A stretch of 59,792 nt of DNA, from positions 1-59,792 of the forward strand of contig MU130308.1 of assembly GCA_015039465.1 (NCBI GenBank), given 5' to 3'. Shown here in pieces: positions 18,726 through 28,518 of this stretch. The notes beneath the pieces are model-generated. The model made no database searches, was not told the origin of the DNA, and saw nothing but the letters and a program-made list of their open reading frames with translations. This stretch comes from Phlegmacium glaucopus (taxonomy: Eukaryota; Basidiomycota; Agaricomycetes; Agaricales; Cortinariaceae). The position numbers and the translations under genes were made by a program. Within the stretch, counting starts at the first letter, position 1; every line of letters starts with the position of its first letter.

Positions 18726-21415
18726 CTACCACCTGCCCATTCATTTCACACCCACTCTACCCACTCATTTTGACCACTTAGTATTTTGATTTCATTTCTC
18801 TGATATCAACTAATGTATTTTGTTATTCTAATGTACTAGTAACTAATCCCACCTCAAAATGTATAATTAATCCATTTAAATTTAAATTTAAATTAATATG
18901 TTAGAAATTTTAGAAAAAATATGAGTTAGTAGGAATTGACTTATAAGTATTGCAATTCTGATCAGATCTGATCAGAATTGGTCAGAACTACTCAGATCTG
19001 CTCAGATCTGCTCAGAATCTGACCAGAATTGGTCAGAACTGCTCAGAACTGCTCAGATTCTGAGCGGTTCTGGTCAGATTCTGATCAGATCTGATCAGAT
19101 CTGAGTAGTTCTGACCAATTCTGATCAGATCTGATCAGATCTGGTGGGGGACAGAAAAGTACTGGGCGAAGCGGCACATCATGTCGTTTGGTTGATGAAT
19201 TGTACCCCTATGAAAGCCATACAGGGAAAAACTCCTTTCGAGGCTGCTTTTGGAAAGAAGCCAAATTTGAGCGAAGTGCGTGAATGGGGTGAAAAGGTAT
19301 GGGTGAGGATTGAAGGTGGGGACAAGCTAGGAGGAAGGGTACAAGAGGGGAGGTGGATGGGGATATCAGATGAGTCGAAAGGTGTACAGATTTATTGGCC
19401 TGACAAGAAAACAGTCAGTACCAAGCAAAATGTCTATTATGACAGAACAAATTTGTCAGTCTCTCGTCTCAAAGGGGAGGAATGGGATGGATTCGAAACG
19501 AAGACAAATGAACCTCTAGCCATAATCAAAACACCCGATCCCAACACCAATAAACCTCCAATACCCAGTGAACCCCAATCCGAGGCTGAAGAGAGCCATT
19601 CTGATGCCAAAATTCGCCCAAAATGAGCACGAAAACCTACACAACGAGTCAGAGACATTCTATCTGGAAAGGCAGTAGCTTCAAACTTACCTAAAGGACC
19701 CAAAATCACATCTGGGATCCAGCTACCAGCTCCTGAAGAATCCACTAGTGCTGCGTTTGAAGGGGAGGAAGATGATTGGATGTTGGCAATTGATCTTTCT
19801 GAAGGATACTCGCTAGCAGCAGAGATAAGTGAAGTGGAAGCCTTGGAACCACAAGTGCTGAAAGAGGCGAGATCCCATCCCGATTGGCCATTATGGGAAA
19901 AAGCTATACAAGAAGAATTAGCGACTCTAAAAACAGTCGGAACATGGGAACTGACGGACGCACCTTCAAATGCAAACATAGTCGGTTCAAAATGGGTTTT
20001 TCGGGCCAAGAAAGACGCAGCCAGGCATGTAGTAAGGTACAAAGCTCGACTCGTAGCCCAGGGATTCTCGCAAGTACCGGGTATCAACTACTTCAACACC
20101 TTCATGCCGGTTGCTCATTTAGCATCGATTCGAGCGGTCCTAGCCATTGCAGCAGTTGAGGACTACGAAATACATCAAATCGACATAAAAGGCGCCTACT
20201 TAAATGGAGTACTCACCTCGCAAGAAACCATCTATATGCGACAGCCACCAGGATATGCAGATCCAGAATCCCCAAGAAAGGTCTGCCAGCTAAGAAAGAC
20301 CTTATATGGCCTCAAACAGTCAGGACAAAGATGGTACCAAAAACTAGTCGAGATCATGACAAAGCTAGGCTTTTTATGATGCGAAGTCAACCAAGCGGTG
20401 TTTTATCGAAGGAAGGGAAAAATCTTGATGATTGTCCTTGTGCATGTTGATGATTGCACAGTTGTGGGAATGTCACTGGACCTAATCACAAGATTCAAGA
20501 CTGAAATCACAAAGCACGTCAAAATCACCGACCTTGGTGAAATTCACTGGATCCTAGGTATCGAAATTATTCGAAATCAAGAACAATGAACCATCCATCT
20601 CTCCCAATGCTCCTACATCGAGTCATCCTTGCGACGATTTGGCTTTGAAGATGTCAAGCCTGTCTCACTTCCAATGGATACCTCCATCAAGTTAACAATG
20701 GCTCAGTCACCATCAACGACGGAAGAAATAGCAAAAATGAAAAATATCCCCTATCACAAAGCTGTGGGAACCCTGATGTATGCCTCATTAGGTACTCGAC
20801 CCGATATCACATATGCCGTCCAAACCGTCTCGCGTTTCACCAAGAACCCCGGAAATGTTCATTGGGAAGCTGTAAAAAAGATTTTCCGTTACTTAAAAGG
20901 TACGAAGGACTTATGGCTGTCGTATGGAGGACAGCAAAAGGACTTAGTGGGATATGCGGATGCTGATGGAAACATGGCCGAAGATCACCATGCAATATCC
21001 AGGTACACATTCATTTTACATGGCAGTGCCGTCTCCTGGAGCACTAAACGGCAGGAAATTATCTCACTGTCGACTACCGAAAGTGAGTATATTGCAGCTA
21101 CATACGCCTCAAAAGAAGCCCTCTGGCTTCGCTCGCTCATCACTCAGCTCTTTGGCACCCCTCTCAAAGCTACCACTCTCTTTTCCGACAATCAGTCAGC
21201 CATTGTGCTTACTAAAGACCATCAGTATCATGCGAGAACAAAACATATTGACATTCATTTTCACTTCATCTGCTGGATCGTCGAGAACGGCTCACTTTGT
21301 CTAATTTATTGCCCTACCAATGAAATGGTTGCCAATACTCTCACCAAAGCCTTACCATCACTGAAAGTCAAACACTTCGCAAATGAGCTTGGGCTTGTAT
21401 TGGTTTGAAGGGGAG

Positions 21416-21767
21416 TGTTGGAATAGCAAACGTACACGAGCCCCATTGCTCCAGTGAGCAACGGGCATCGACCCAAATGTGGCCGGGCCACATTTCCATA
21501 TCTCATTGTTTATTCCTTTTCTCGCTTATTTCTTATGCCACAACCATTATAAACCATATATAGAGTAGTTAGAATATCTAGTATAAATACAGACCCATAG
21601 TTACTACTCACCTCAGTTGTTTGGCACGCAAACACTGAGGTGAGATACTCTTTACCATTCTCTCATTACCTTTTACTTATGAGTCATCTAGATTATACAT
21701 TTAGGTACTTATACAATAGAGTCATTTGGCACACAAACACTGAGATTATACATTTAGTATTCTTATA
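21416..21767 (+). repeat. 3' LTR of Copia
   Basis: Same length and ends as the 5' LTR, starting just after GAAGGGGAG, a polypurine tract (about 21407-21415). Roughly a dozen substitutions separate it from the 5' LTR. TAAGG follows at 21768-21772. Confidence 0.93.
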
Positions 21768-22847
21768 TAAGGATCCTAGCTATCTGGTCTATTTGCCCAG
21801 CACTGAATGCAAGTGCAAGCTTATACTAATAGTTGCTATAACATTCACCAGAAGCTGTAGTGACCATTTTGGACAAGTTTTCAAGTGGTTTTAGTGGATA
21901 TATGCCCCATTCAGTGGTGAAGTTGATATAAGGTGATGTCTTCCAATGCTACATTTTCTGTTTCAGGGTGATGCTCAACACAGTATAGCCCTTATGATTT
22001 TTAGGGACTTCTCCAACCTGGACCAGTTATGATGGATCTTCCACCTCTGAAAGTCATAGTAAACCCTTTATCATCAATGTTCCCAATAGATACAAGGGTA
22101 TATCCAACCTCAGGAGAGTATAGGACTTCCATCAGCTGCAATTTTGAGGTTTCAAGACCATTTTGTATGTCTATAGTCATTTTTCCAATGCCTATTGCCT
22201 TGACACTTCTTTTTTTTGCAGCATGGAATGGGTGAGGGGGAATTTTGGTGAAATCATCAAGGTTGTCATGATAGAGGGTTATTGTGGTAGCACCCAGAGT
22301 CATAGACTTCAGCTCTGATAGGTGCATCACCAGGGGTAGTTTCATTTATAAACACTGATTCCTCCCCATCAGTTTTATCTTCCTCTATTTCCAAAAACTA
22401 ATCACCATCTTCAAGATCTGGACTGTCATAGTTTTTGCCATTAGTGTCCAATGAATCTGTGACAGACAGGAGGGGGTCATGATGTCATCCAAGCCAGGCT
22501 CCATCATGGAAGGCCCCTTCACTTTCTGAATTGGATTCCACAGCAATGTTAGCACTGCCTTTTCCTTTTGCTGAGTCTCTTTTCTCCTGATCTTTTAGGC
22601 TTAGGACATTTTTTACTGTAGTGACCTTCCTCATTTCAATTCCAACAGAGACCTCCCTTTTGCTTTTACTGTCCTTCCCCTTTGAAGACCCAGGGCTGAC
22701 ATACATAGCCTCATCTTTGTCATCATCTTTGGATCTGACTCCTTGCCAACACCAATTTCTGTGCTTTTTGGTGCTCAGATTCTTTGGCAATCAGAGAAAT
22801 TAGTGAGTCTGGATGTAGATCAGAGAGTGAGGTAGTTCAGTAGACAT

Positions 22848-23027
22848 CACTGCTGGTGGCAGGTGGTGTTTCCATTGGAAAACCTATTTTTAGAAATGTT
22901 TTGCTGAAATAATTGCCTTATAAGGAAATTATTTCAGTGTAACTTTGAGAAAAATGTTATCCAAAATGACAAAACATTTCTAAAAAATAGGTTTTTCCAA
23001 TGGAAGCACCACCTGCTGCCAGCAGTG
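22848..23027. mobile_element. 180-bp foldback MITE
   Basis: Ends CACTGCTGG and CCAGCAGTG. The terminal inverted repeats pair over about 55-60 nt with few mismatches, through CCATTGGAAAA..ATAGGTTTTTCCAATGG. The centre is a second palindrome, CTGAAATAATT (22904) with AATTATTTCAG (22927), around CCTTATAAGG. CAT flanks both ends, compatible with a 3-bp target duplication. CACTG termini with 3-bp duplications hint at a CACTA-type parent, which is uncertain. Confidence 0.75.
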
Positions 23028-23103
23028 CATTGTAGGCACAGGAATTTCAATGAGTTTTTTATGTGCAGGGCCCATAACCCATAAGAAAACTAGATGTAGA
23101 ATC

Positions 23104-23459
23104 TGTTAGGGGACACCCGACTTTAACCCAAACCTCAACCTTAGAATCATACACCCCGCCTTTCCGATGACCTCTGACCTTCCATCCAACTCCGCTTCTG
23201 TCACCGCTTTACCCCAGAACCCTGTAGTTCCGCTCCGACTCCGACTCTCCGATTCACTCCATCTTTTATTTTTATTTTTCACATCACACCACTTCTTATT
23301 TAATTAATTAATTATTATTGTATCATTCCTTTATTTATTTTATATCTCCATTATGTCCATATTAGTACTTAAACACCCCCAGCCTAGCAGGGATCCCCAT
23401 CTTTTCCTCTTTGGATCCCCTGCTAGCTTGACTAAGTCAGTGTCACAGTTGCCCTAACA
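23104..23459. mobile_element. Solo LTR 2 with 5-bp target duplication
   Basis: Starts TGTTAGGGGACACCC, ends GCCCTAACA, flanked by GAATC at 23099-23103 and 23460-23464. It is related to solo LTR 1 but about 100 bases shorter and diverged in the first half. Removing it rejoins the older Copia LTR (ATCTAGATTC..), so it inserted after that element. Confidence 0.9.
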
Positions 23460-23649
23460 GAATCTAGATAACTAGTAAGTAAAGATGATAAGGAAAACTA
23501 TAAATAGAGAATATCTCACCTCAGTGTTTGCATGTCAAACAACTGAGGTGACTGGTAGAAACAAGTCTGTATTTTAAATACTGTAGCTACTCTAAATGGC
23601 TAATAATGGTGTGGCATTGGGGAGAAATGAAAAAGAAAGAAAGAAACAA

Positions 23650-24635
23650 TGGTTTTCTCCTCTTTCTCGGTGGAAGCATGGTCCAGCTTTCATCAGGATC
23701 TTCGATAGAGTACTGAGACGTGTCACGTTTTGGATGTGATCTCACCTGTGTGAAACTGGAGGGCAAATCATCGGGTATTCACCTTCTCGCAAGGTGGTTG
23801 ATGCCGGGGAAATTCAGAGGAAGTTTCGTTTGCTCGAACTACATAGTCGCCAACCGATTTCAATTGTAGAGAATGGTCACATTGATCTTTGATCTTGACA
23901 ATAGGAGACGAAGGCTCTAATGCACCTCCTTGATATCGAGAATAGGAAGAGAACACAAGAGAGGACGAATCTCTCAGAGACCCTTTTCGCGTCGAAAGGC
24001 TTAAGAAAAGGCGGTACGAAACCCGTTTCCATAGTTTGCCTTGAAAAAGGTTGAGCAACTGTTGAACATGAACGGAATGGGCTTTTGCGAGCAAGCTGTA
24101 TCGGAGATGAGTAAGTCTGGGTATAGAGAATGCGTGAATCATAACCCAAAGGGACATCGTCATATGGATGACCCGGAGACGAAAACGATGAGAAGCCAGA
24201 AAGACGATTTTCAGTACATTTGGGCTGGTTCTGCAACATATCAGGCAAGAGTTGGGCAGGAGCAAAGGCACGAGATTGTGATGTTTTTGATAACGTCTGC
24301 GCATCATGATGGGAGGCTTTTACAGGTAATATATACGCATATTCAGGGAAACTAGACGAGCTGGAAGGAAAGTTGGTACTAGTAGGACGATAGGCAGCAT
24401 TTATTTTCGCAATACTAAACGGATTTGGTTTATATGCGACGTGTTCTTCCCGTGTCGACAGATCCAAATCATTGATGGGCAGTCGACTGGCTCCAATCTT
24501 GGCAGTAGCTAGTTCTTGGTCGTCCGGCTCAGAGCCCGACTGGGAGTCGTCAGAGCTAGCATATCGTGTCCTAAAATTGAAGACCCAGTCACAGTGTTTT
24601 TGTTTCCTTGTTTTCGATGGAATTGTGGACGACAT
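23650..24635 (-). pseudogene. Decayed copy of the disordered-protein gene
   Basis: Begins with the same MSSTIPSKTRKQKHCDWVFNF start as the intact gene (ATG at 24635). After AYRPTST it jumps to NFPSSSSSFPEYA, dropping about 120 codons that include the IMEGFKTQA block. It is frameshifted near 23965, loses a further segment around 23805 and ends where homology stops at 23650, beside old Copia LTR sequence. The open frame also extends upstream of the ATG for 29 codons, which is probably chance. Confidence 0.85.
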
Positions 24636-25339
24636 GCGACTCCCATTGACATGGAAGGTTGAGAACACTAACGAGAATCTACATTCGTTTTCAAATGAAA
24701 CGGCCAACTCCATTTCTGTCACGCTGTTGTTTATTTGGGCTGATGTGACAATCAGTCACCGAAACTATTTCTATGTTCTCGCTGGTCAGTTCCAGGCTTT
24801 GTTTCGTGGAAAGTAGTACCCACAACTTAGATATTTAACATATTACAAAAAAAAAATATCCTCAATTTTCTTTTGAAAGAACACCAGTAGATCTAATTAC
24901 ATAAATCAGAGCACAGAATAACATAGGCACGTGACGAAAACATCGATCAACGTTGAAGAAGTAGGCTCAACTAAGCCACCTCTCAAAACGTGGACGATCT
25001 TGGTACGAGTTGAATAGGAATCAATCATATTATGACATACATGGAAGGAAAGAGCCCGAAAAAAAAGGGTCAGTAGCCGCGACGTTTTTAACGACATTTA
25101 TGTAACAAGCATCTGGGGAATTTCTCTGACACACATATATATTAACACATGTAGTGCTCGATCATGAGCAGGTGGAACAGTAGAACAGCTTATTATTGAA
25201 TTCGGTTATTAATCAAATAGTAAAAATGTTGAACGCGGTTAGCCCAGAACGATCTTGATACATACAGACTTCCATTCCAACTGGGTCGTTTCACCCCCAA
25301 AGATTATTCGGAACAATATATAACAAAATCGAGCCGAAA
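24636..25339. other. Duplicated intergenic region of arm B
   Basis: No gene. It is alignable in patches with 5971-6686 but has small insertions and deletions, including an A-run at 24845-24858 and a CACGTGACG motif at 24928. Confidence 0.5.
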
Positions 25340-27723
25340 TTATTGTGCGATGCTCATAAGACTTCCAACAAAAGTAAGAATCTAGGTGGGCACGAGATTA
25401 ATTGAAGAACCACATCCAGAAGAAGAGAGCAAGACATACAAGTCGAGGTCGAACATCTACGATGTCTTCGGGCACTAAGAAAATGAGAGCATTCATCTTT
25501 CTCGCGATTGAAATGGCCAATTTAGCTAGATGAAATGATCAAAGTTCAGAAATATCTCCATGGTAATTTAAAAACAAAAAGAAACATACCGTTTTGTCTC
25601 CTCTCTTCATAGTCGCCAGTTTCCGCGACAGCAATAACGAGAGATGGGTCAACAATACCAGGACGAATAGCGTCAAGAAGATCAAGGAAGAATAATCCAG
25701 TAGTGATAGAAGGATCTTTGAAAGAACGAATGGGTCGAACTCCAGATTTTCCTTTTTGCGCGGTCGTGTTCGCCCATTTTAGCATCTCCATATCCGTCAT
25801 TTTTCCACCTGCAGATTTTGATAGTGCAGATAGGGTTTTTGTAATGTTCATTCTGAAAGGGTGGATATGAGCATAGGTAGGCGATGGATAAGATCAGGAT
25901 CATACCGCATAAGCTGCCAGACGAGGCCAAGAACGAGAGTCTTATTCCCATCAACGATATCCGCTCCTTGGATGCCAACCATGTGCATTCCATTCTGCCT
26001 GGCAAGATCTACTGCGTAATTTGTGTTCTCCACAGCCTTGAAACGAGATAAAGTGCTTTGGTTAGGGGTGACGCCAATATCAGCGCCCTCATCTCCTTCG
26101 TCCCCACCACCGCCACTAGCATATGAAGCAGGCCCAGCGCCCTCTTTCGGTTTGGAAACCCTTCGCCAAACAACGCTTCCAGGAAGGATCTTATCAAATG
26201 CTTGAAGAATGATCAATCCATCCTTCAAGTTTTCAAAGAAATTGAAGACGCCCGGCTCAACGCCCAGAGAGTTAAGCCAAAGAGTGAAGACGCGAGCCTC
26301 GCGTTCGCCTTCTGCGTCGAAATCCTCTATTTGACCATAATCTTTGGCTTCTTGCTCGTCCAGAGGTTCAAGTCCTGGATGTGTGTTAAAGAGATTGGCA
26401 ACGAATGCAAGGTTCAGGCGAGGGTTTCCCGAAACAAGTGATGAGGGCGTCAAGAATTTTCGGCATCCGATTCGATCAGCGTTTTGAAGAACCTGCAAGT
26501 GATGTAAGCGGAATAAAAGTCAGAGGAAATAGATATACAAACTTGTTCGGCGCGAGTTCGCAGGTCGCTCGTTTGGAGAGGAGCACGAGAGCACTGTTCT
26601 GGTTTCAGTTGGTTGAGTAGGATGGTGTAGTTTTCACCGTCTGAAACGTCGCGGCTAAAGTTGTTAACTCTGAACCAAGGGTGAGCATGACGTCATGATC
26701 GCTTCGAACAAACGAACCTGCGCTTCCATCCAGCAGCTTTTAGATGATAGTTGAACCAGCGGAGAAGGATTTGATCAGGGGTTAGTCGTAGGAGATCATC
26801 AATAGTCTCTCCGTCCTCGCAGAGTCGGTACAGCTCAGGATGGAGTTTGATGTCAACCTGAGCTAAAAGACCCCTTCGGATGACTTGCCAAATGAGACCG
26901 AGGATAAGATGCTCGCGACCCTCCGAGAGATCAGAAGATCCAATGTTGACCACAGAGCATCCAATACCCTTAGCGGACGTAATAACGATGTTGTTGTTTT
27001 CAGTGATTTGGAAAGCGTTCAGAGGCTTTCGTGGTTGTGGTTTGTTGAGAACTCGCGTATCAATCGTGTCAGAAACGGAGTCATTGATGAGTTTACAAAG
27101 GATCAGTCCATCCTTGCACTCATCAAAAAGTTGCATGGTATCAGTTGGAATAGGATAACGACTTCCAACATCTGGATCGTTTTCGATCACCTTTTAGGGG
27201 TATCAGGGAAGCTAGATAACCGATGAAATTAACCTTACGCACCATGTTGATGTGATTTGTGAACTCGGCTCGCTCGTCTTCATTGATGGTGTGACTAACA
27301 TTAGAGTTGGATCCTTGTACGGTCACCTTTCCAGCTTTCGTTTTTATCGAAGTGGAGGATTGCGATTGCAATTTGACATTGAGCTGCGGAAAATTCAGTG
27401 CCAATCATGCAGGTAGCGCTTCCCTTGAGCCTACCTCAACCCAGTCTTCCAGTTCCACCTTGCCACTGGCATCAACACTAACGCGCTTCAACGTCTCCCG
27501 GGCAACATCGTATGATTGTCCAGTCGACTGAATAGCTTGTAGAACAGCAGACTTGTCAACTCTTCCCGGCGTGTCGGTGTGCAAAGAACTGCAAATGGTG
27601 GGTGAGAAATATAGTCTACAAGTTGTAAGAGTTGTGAATTGCGTACTTGAAACGGTTGATCAGATCAAACATCTGGTCTCTAGAGACTTCCGGGTACTTC
27701 TTTTGCAGCTTGAGGGCTTCCAT
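25340..27723 (-). CDS. SAC6: Fimbrin/plastin, actin-bundling protein (Sac6 type)
   Basis: Cross-links actin filaments in patches and cables. Nine exons (minus): 27723-27647, 27588-27435, 27383-27234, 27190-26718, 26669-26543, 26492-25906, 25852-25590, 25525-25440, 25381-25340. They join in frame to 652 codons plus stop, the usual fimbrin length. Residues 1-75 are EF-hand-like (MEALKLQKKYPEVSRDQMFD); then a linker with KVTVQGSNSN and SHTINEDERAEFTNHIN leads into four CH domains. Recognisable blocks are DGLILCKLINDSV, ILLRWFNYHL, LNLAFVANLFNTHP, MLKWANTTAQ, GLFFLDLLDAIRPG and the C-terminal ILTFVGSLMSIAQ. A Gly/Asp-rich insert (SGGGGDEGDEGAD) interrupts CH3. All donors are GT and acceptors AG. 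The symbol is by analogy with yeast SAC6. A truncated duplicate lies at 6687-7817. Confidence 0.95.
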
Positions 27724-28518
27724 AGTAACAGTTCAGGGTTAAGGGATGTGTTGCGCTGTGTTGCGCAAGTTTCGCAGAGGTCTCTGATCTTATCAATAGG
27801 TGTGGCTGTGCGCCTTACGTCATACCCTCAACTTGTGCGCAGGCCGCAGCCTCATTGACACTAAGTCAGTAATCTTGTGGTTATCGCAGAGCAGTTGCAG
27901 GCTGCAGCACAGTAAGCTTTCAAGGAACGGCCATAGATTGAGCGCTTGACCAGAAAGGCACTGTCGAGGCGCCGCGGCGTTTAATTGTCAGCTTAATACA
28001 TATGTAGCTAAGCCATTTCAGAGACAGGATCTGTCCACTAGCGGGTCTTCTGCCACTAGATTATGGCCCACTGGAGCCCACTGGATTTTCCAAAGCATAG
28101 CCAAATCAGTTAAAATCAGCGAGTCGGTGTTCACAAGACAACAAGGGGACATAGCCACCTTTTTTTTTGGGCATGATTGAAGTAGATACTCCGATGGATG
28201 TCGCCAATCTGTCATGGTATCAACGATCACCGCTTGGTTGTGAGCGCTGAAGAGAATGATCCCAAATTTTAAAACAAAAGATAATCTATCTTCCTTGACA
28301 AGCGGCGAACAGAAAGCGCCGAGCTTCAACTTGTTCAAGAGATCTCCGTGAAAACGAGGGTGCATTTCGTCACACCGACCCTGATGGAAAAAATGATGGC
28401 CTATTTACATAAAACACGTTGCCTGGGCACGGCATAAATAAAACATCCCCCTGCCTTGCTTCCCTTATACCACCAGCACAGACCTACATTCATTGAATAT
28501 TTCTTCGTCGCTGATATT
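27724..28518. promoter_or_regulatory. Divergent intergenic region, fimbrin and bestrophin-like gene
   Basis: 795 bases between two divergent start codons, so it must hold both promoters. A TGTTGCGCTGTGTTGCGCAAG repeat lies at about 27749-27769. A CTTATACC-type T/A element is at about 28467. An antisense open stretch at 28018-28365 has no protein similarity. No defined transcription-factor site can be claimed. Confidence 0.4.

Larger units (their letters stand above)
17249..19163. mobile_element. Non-autonomous MULE-like DNA transposon in the integrase
   Basis: The integrase reads TLWGEA then AAHHVVWLMN on either side; the interruption is bracketed by GGGCGAAGCG at 17239-17248 and 19164-19173, a 10-bp target duplication. 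Terminal inverted repeats begin AGGTCTTTGCTGTG on the left and AGTACTTTTCTGTC on the right strand. They pair over about 54 nt with six mismatches, all in the first 16 positions. Subterminal GATCTGATCA repeats fill the first and last 200 bases. The interior holds (ACGAC)-rich simple sequence, intron-like modules and no transposase. A 9-11-bp duplication with long TIRs suggests the Mutator superfamily; mobilisation by an element elsewhere is inferred. Confidence 0.85.
15125..21408 (+). pseudogene. Copia gag-pol polyprotein with six TGA codons and one insertion
   Basis: A single frame starts at ATG 15125. Gag (from LNWAIFSVHFQDAI) is followed by a CCHC zinc knuckle CWNCGEEGHYSNKC (about 15905-15946), a protease DSG in VYDSGCTTT (about 16268) and integrase HHCC/DDE regions with LHCRMGH, CESC and HSDLWGP. 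The RVT_2 reverse transcriptase has GSKWVFRAK, QIDIKGAYLNG and VHVDDC; RNase H includes STTESEYIA. The frame is cut only by TGA, at 16592, 16808, 17177, 19624, 20377 and 20587, and by the element at 17249-19163. No TAA, TAG or frameshift was found. Apart from these lesions every module is at its expected place. Confidence 0.93.
14706..21767 (+). mobile_element. Complete Ty1/Copia retrotransposon (younger copy)
   Basis: Two 352-bp LTRs flank a gag-pol reading frame, and TAAGG flanks the whole (14701-14705 and 21768-21772). The order gag, protease, integrase, reverse transcriptase, RNase H defines Copia. Total length is 7062 bp, of which 1925 bp is a later DNA-transposon insertion plus its duplicated target. 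The two LTRs differ at about a dozen positions by my count, mostly transitions, so insertion is fairly recent but not very young. Six in-frame TGA codons make it non-autonomous now. It sits inside an older minus-strand Copia of the same family. Confidence 0.95.
21773..23640 (-). mobile_element. Old Copia remnant: LTR, primer site, gag, protease
   Basis: Read on the minus strand from about 23640: LTR sequence homologous to the younger LTR (including CACCTCAGTTGTTTG..CAAACACTGAGGTGAGATA), the primer site at 23068-23079, a gag fragment with IAKES and KSDDDKDEAMYV-like text, a zinc knuckle CWN-stop-NEEGHYSKKC, the protease region (the active DSG lost, LGATTIT) with EVLYSPEVGYTLVSIGN, and pre-integrase text down to about 21800. 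Stops, frameshifts and a gag deletion are common. A solo LTR and a foldback MITE are inserted in it. With 14076-14700 it forms one older element of the same family, in the opposite orientation to the younger one. Confidence 0.85.
23650..26480. repeat. Segmental duplication, arm B
   Basis: Partner of 4492-7817, same orientation. It holds the decayed disordered-protein copy and fimbrin exons 6-9. On its left it abuts Copia LTR sequence; on its right, fimbrin continues into exons 1-5, which arm A lacks. Fimbrin therefore most likely originated here. Confidence 0.88.

Noticed and set aside
18370..18789. Overlapping frames on both strands (Thr/Asp or Val/Ser rich)
   Set aside because: Products of the ACGAC-type simple repeat and of the 20-26-bp tandem inside the MULE-like element.
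16592..20589. TGA read as selenocysteine or as a sense codon
   Set aside because: Fungi of this group use standard TGA stops as far as I know, host genes here do not need recoding, and C-to-T decay explains the pattern. The shared AKST-TGA is kept as a separate open question.
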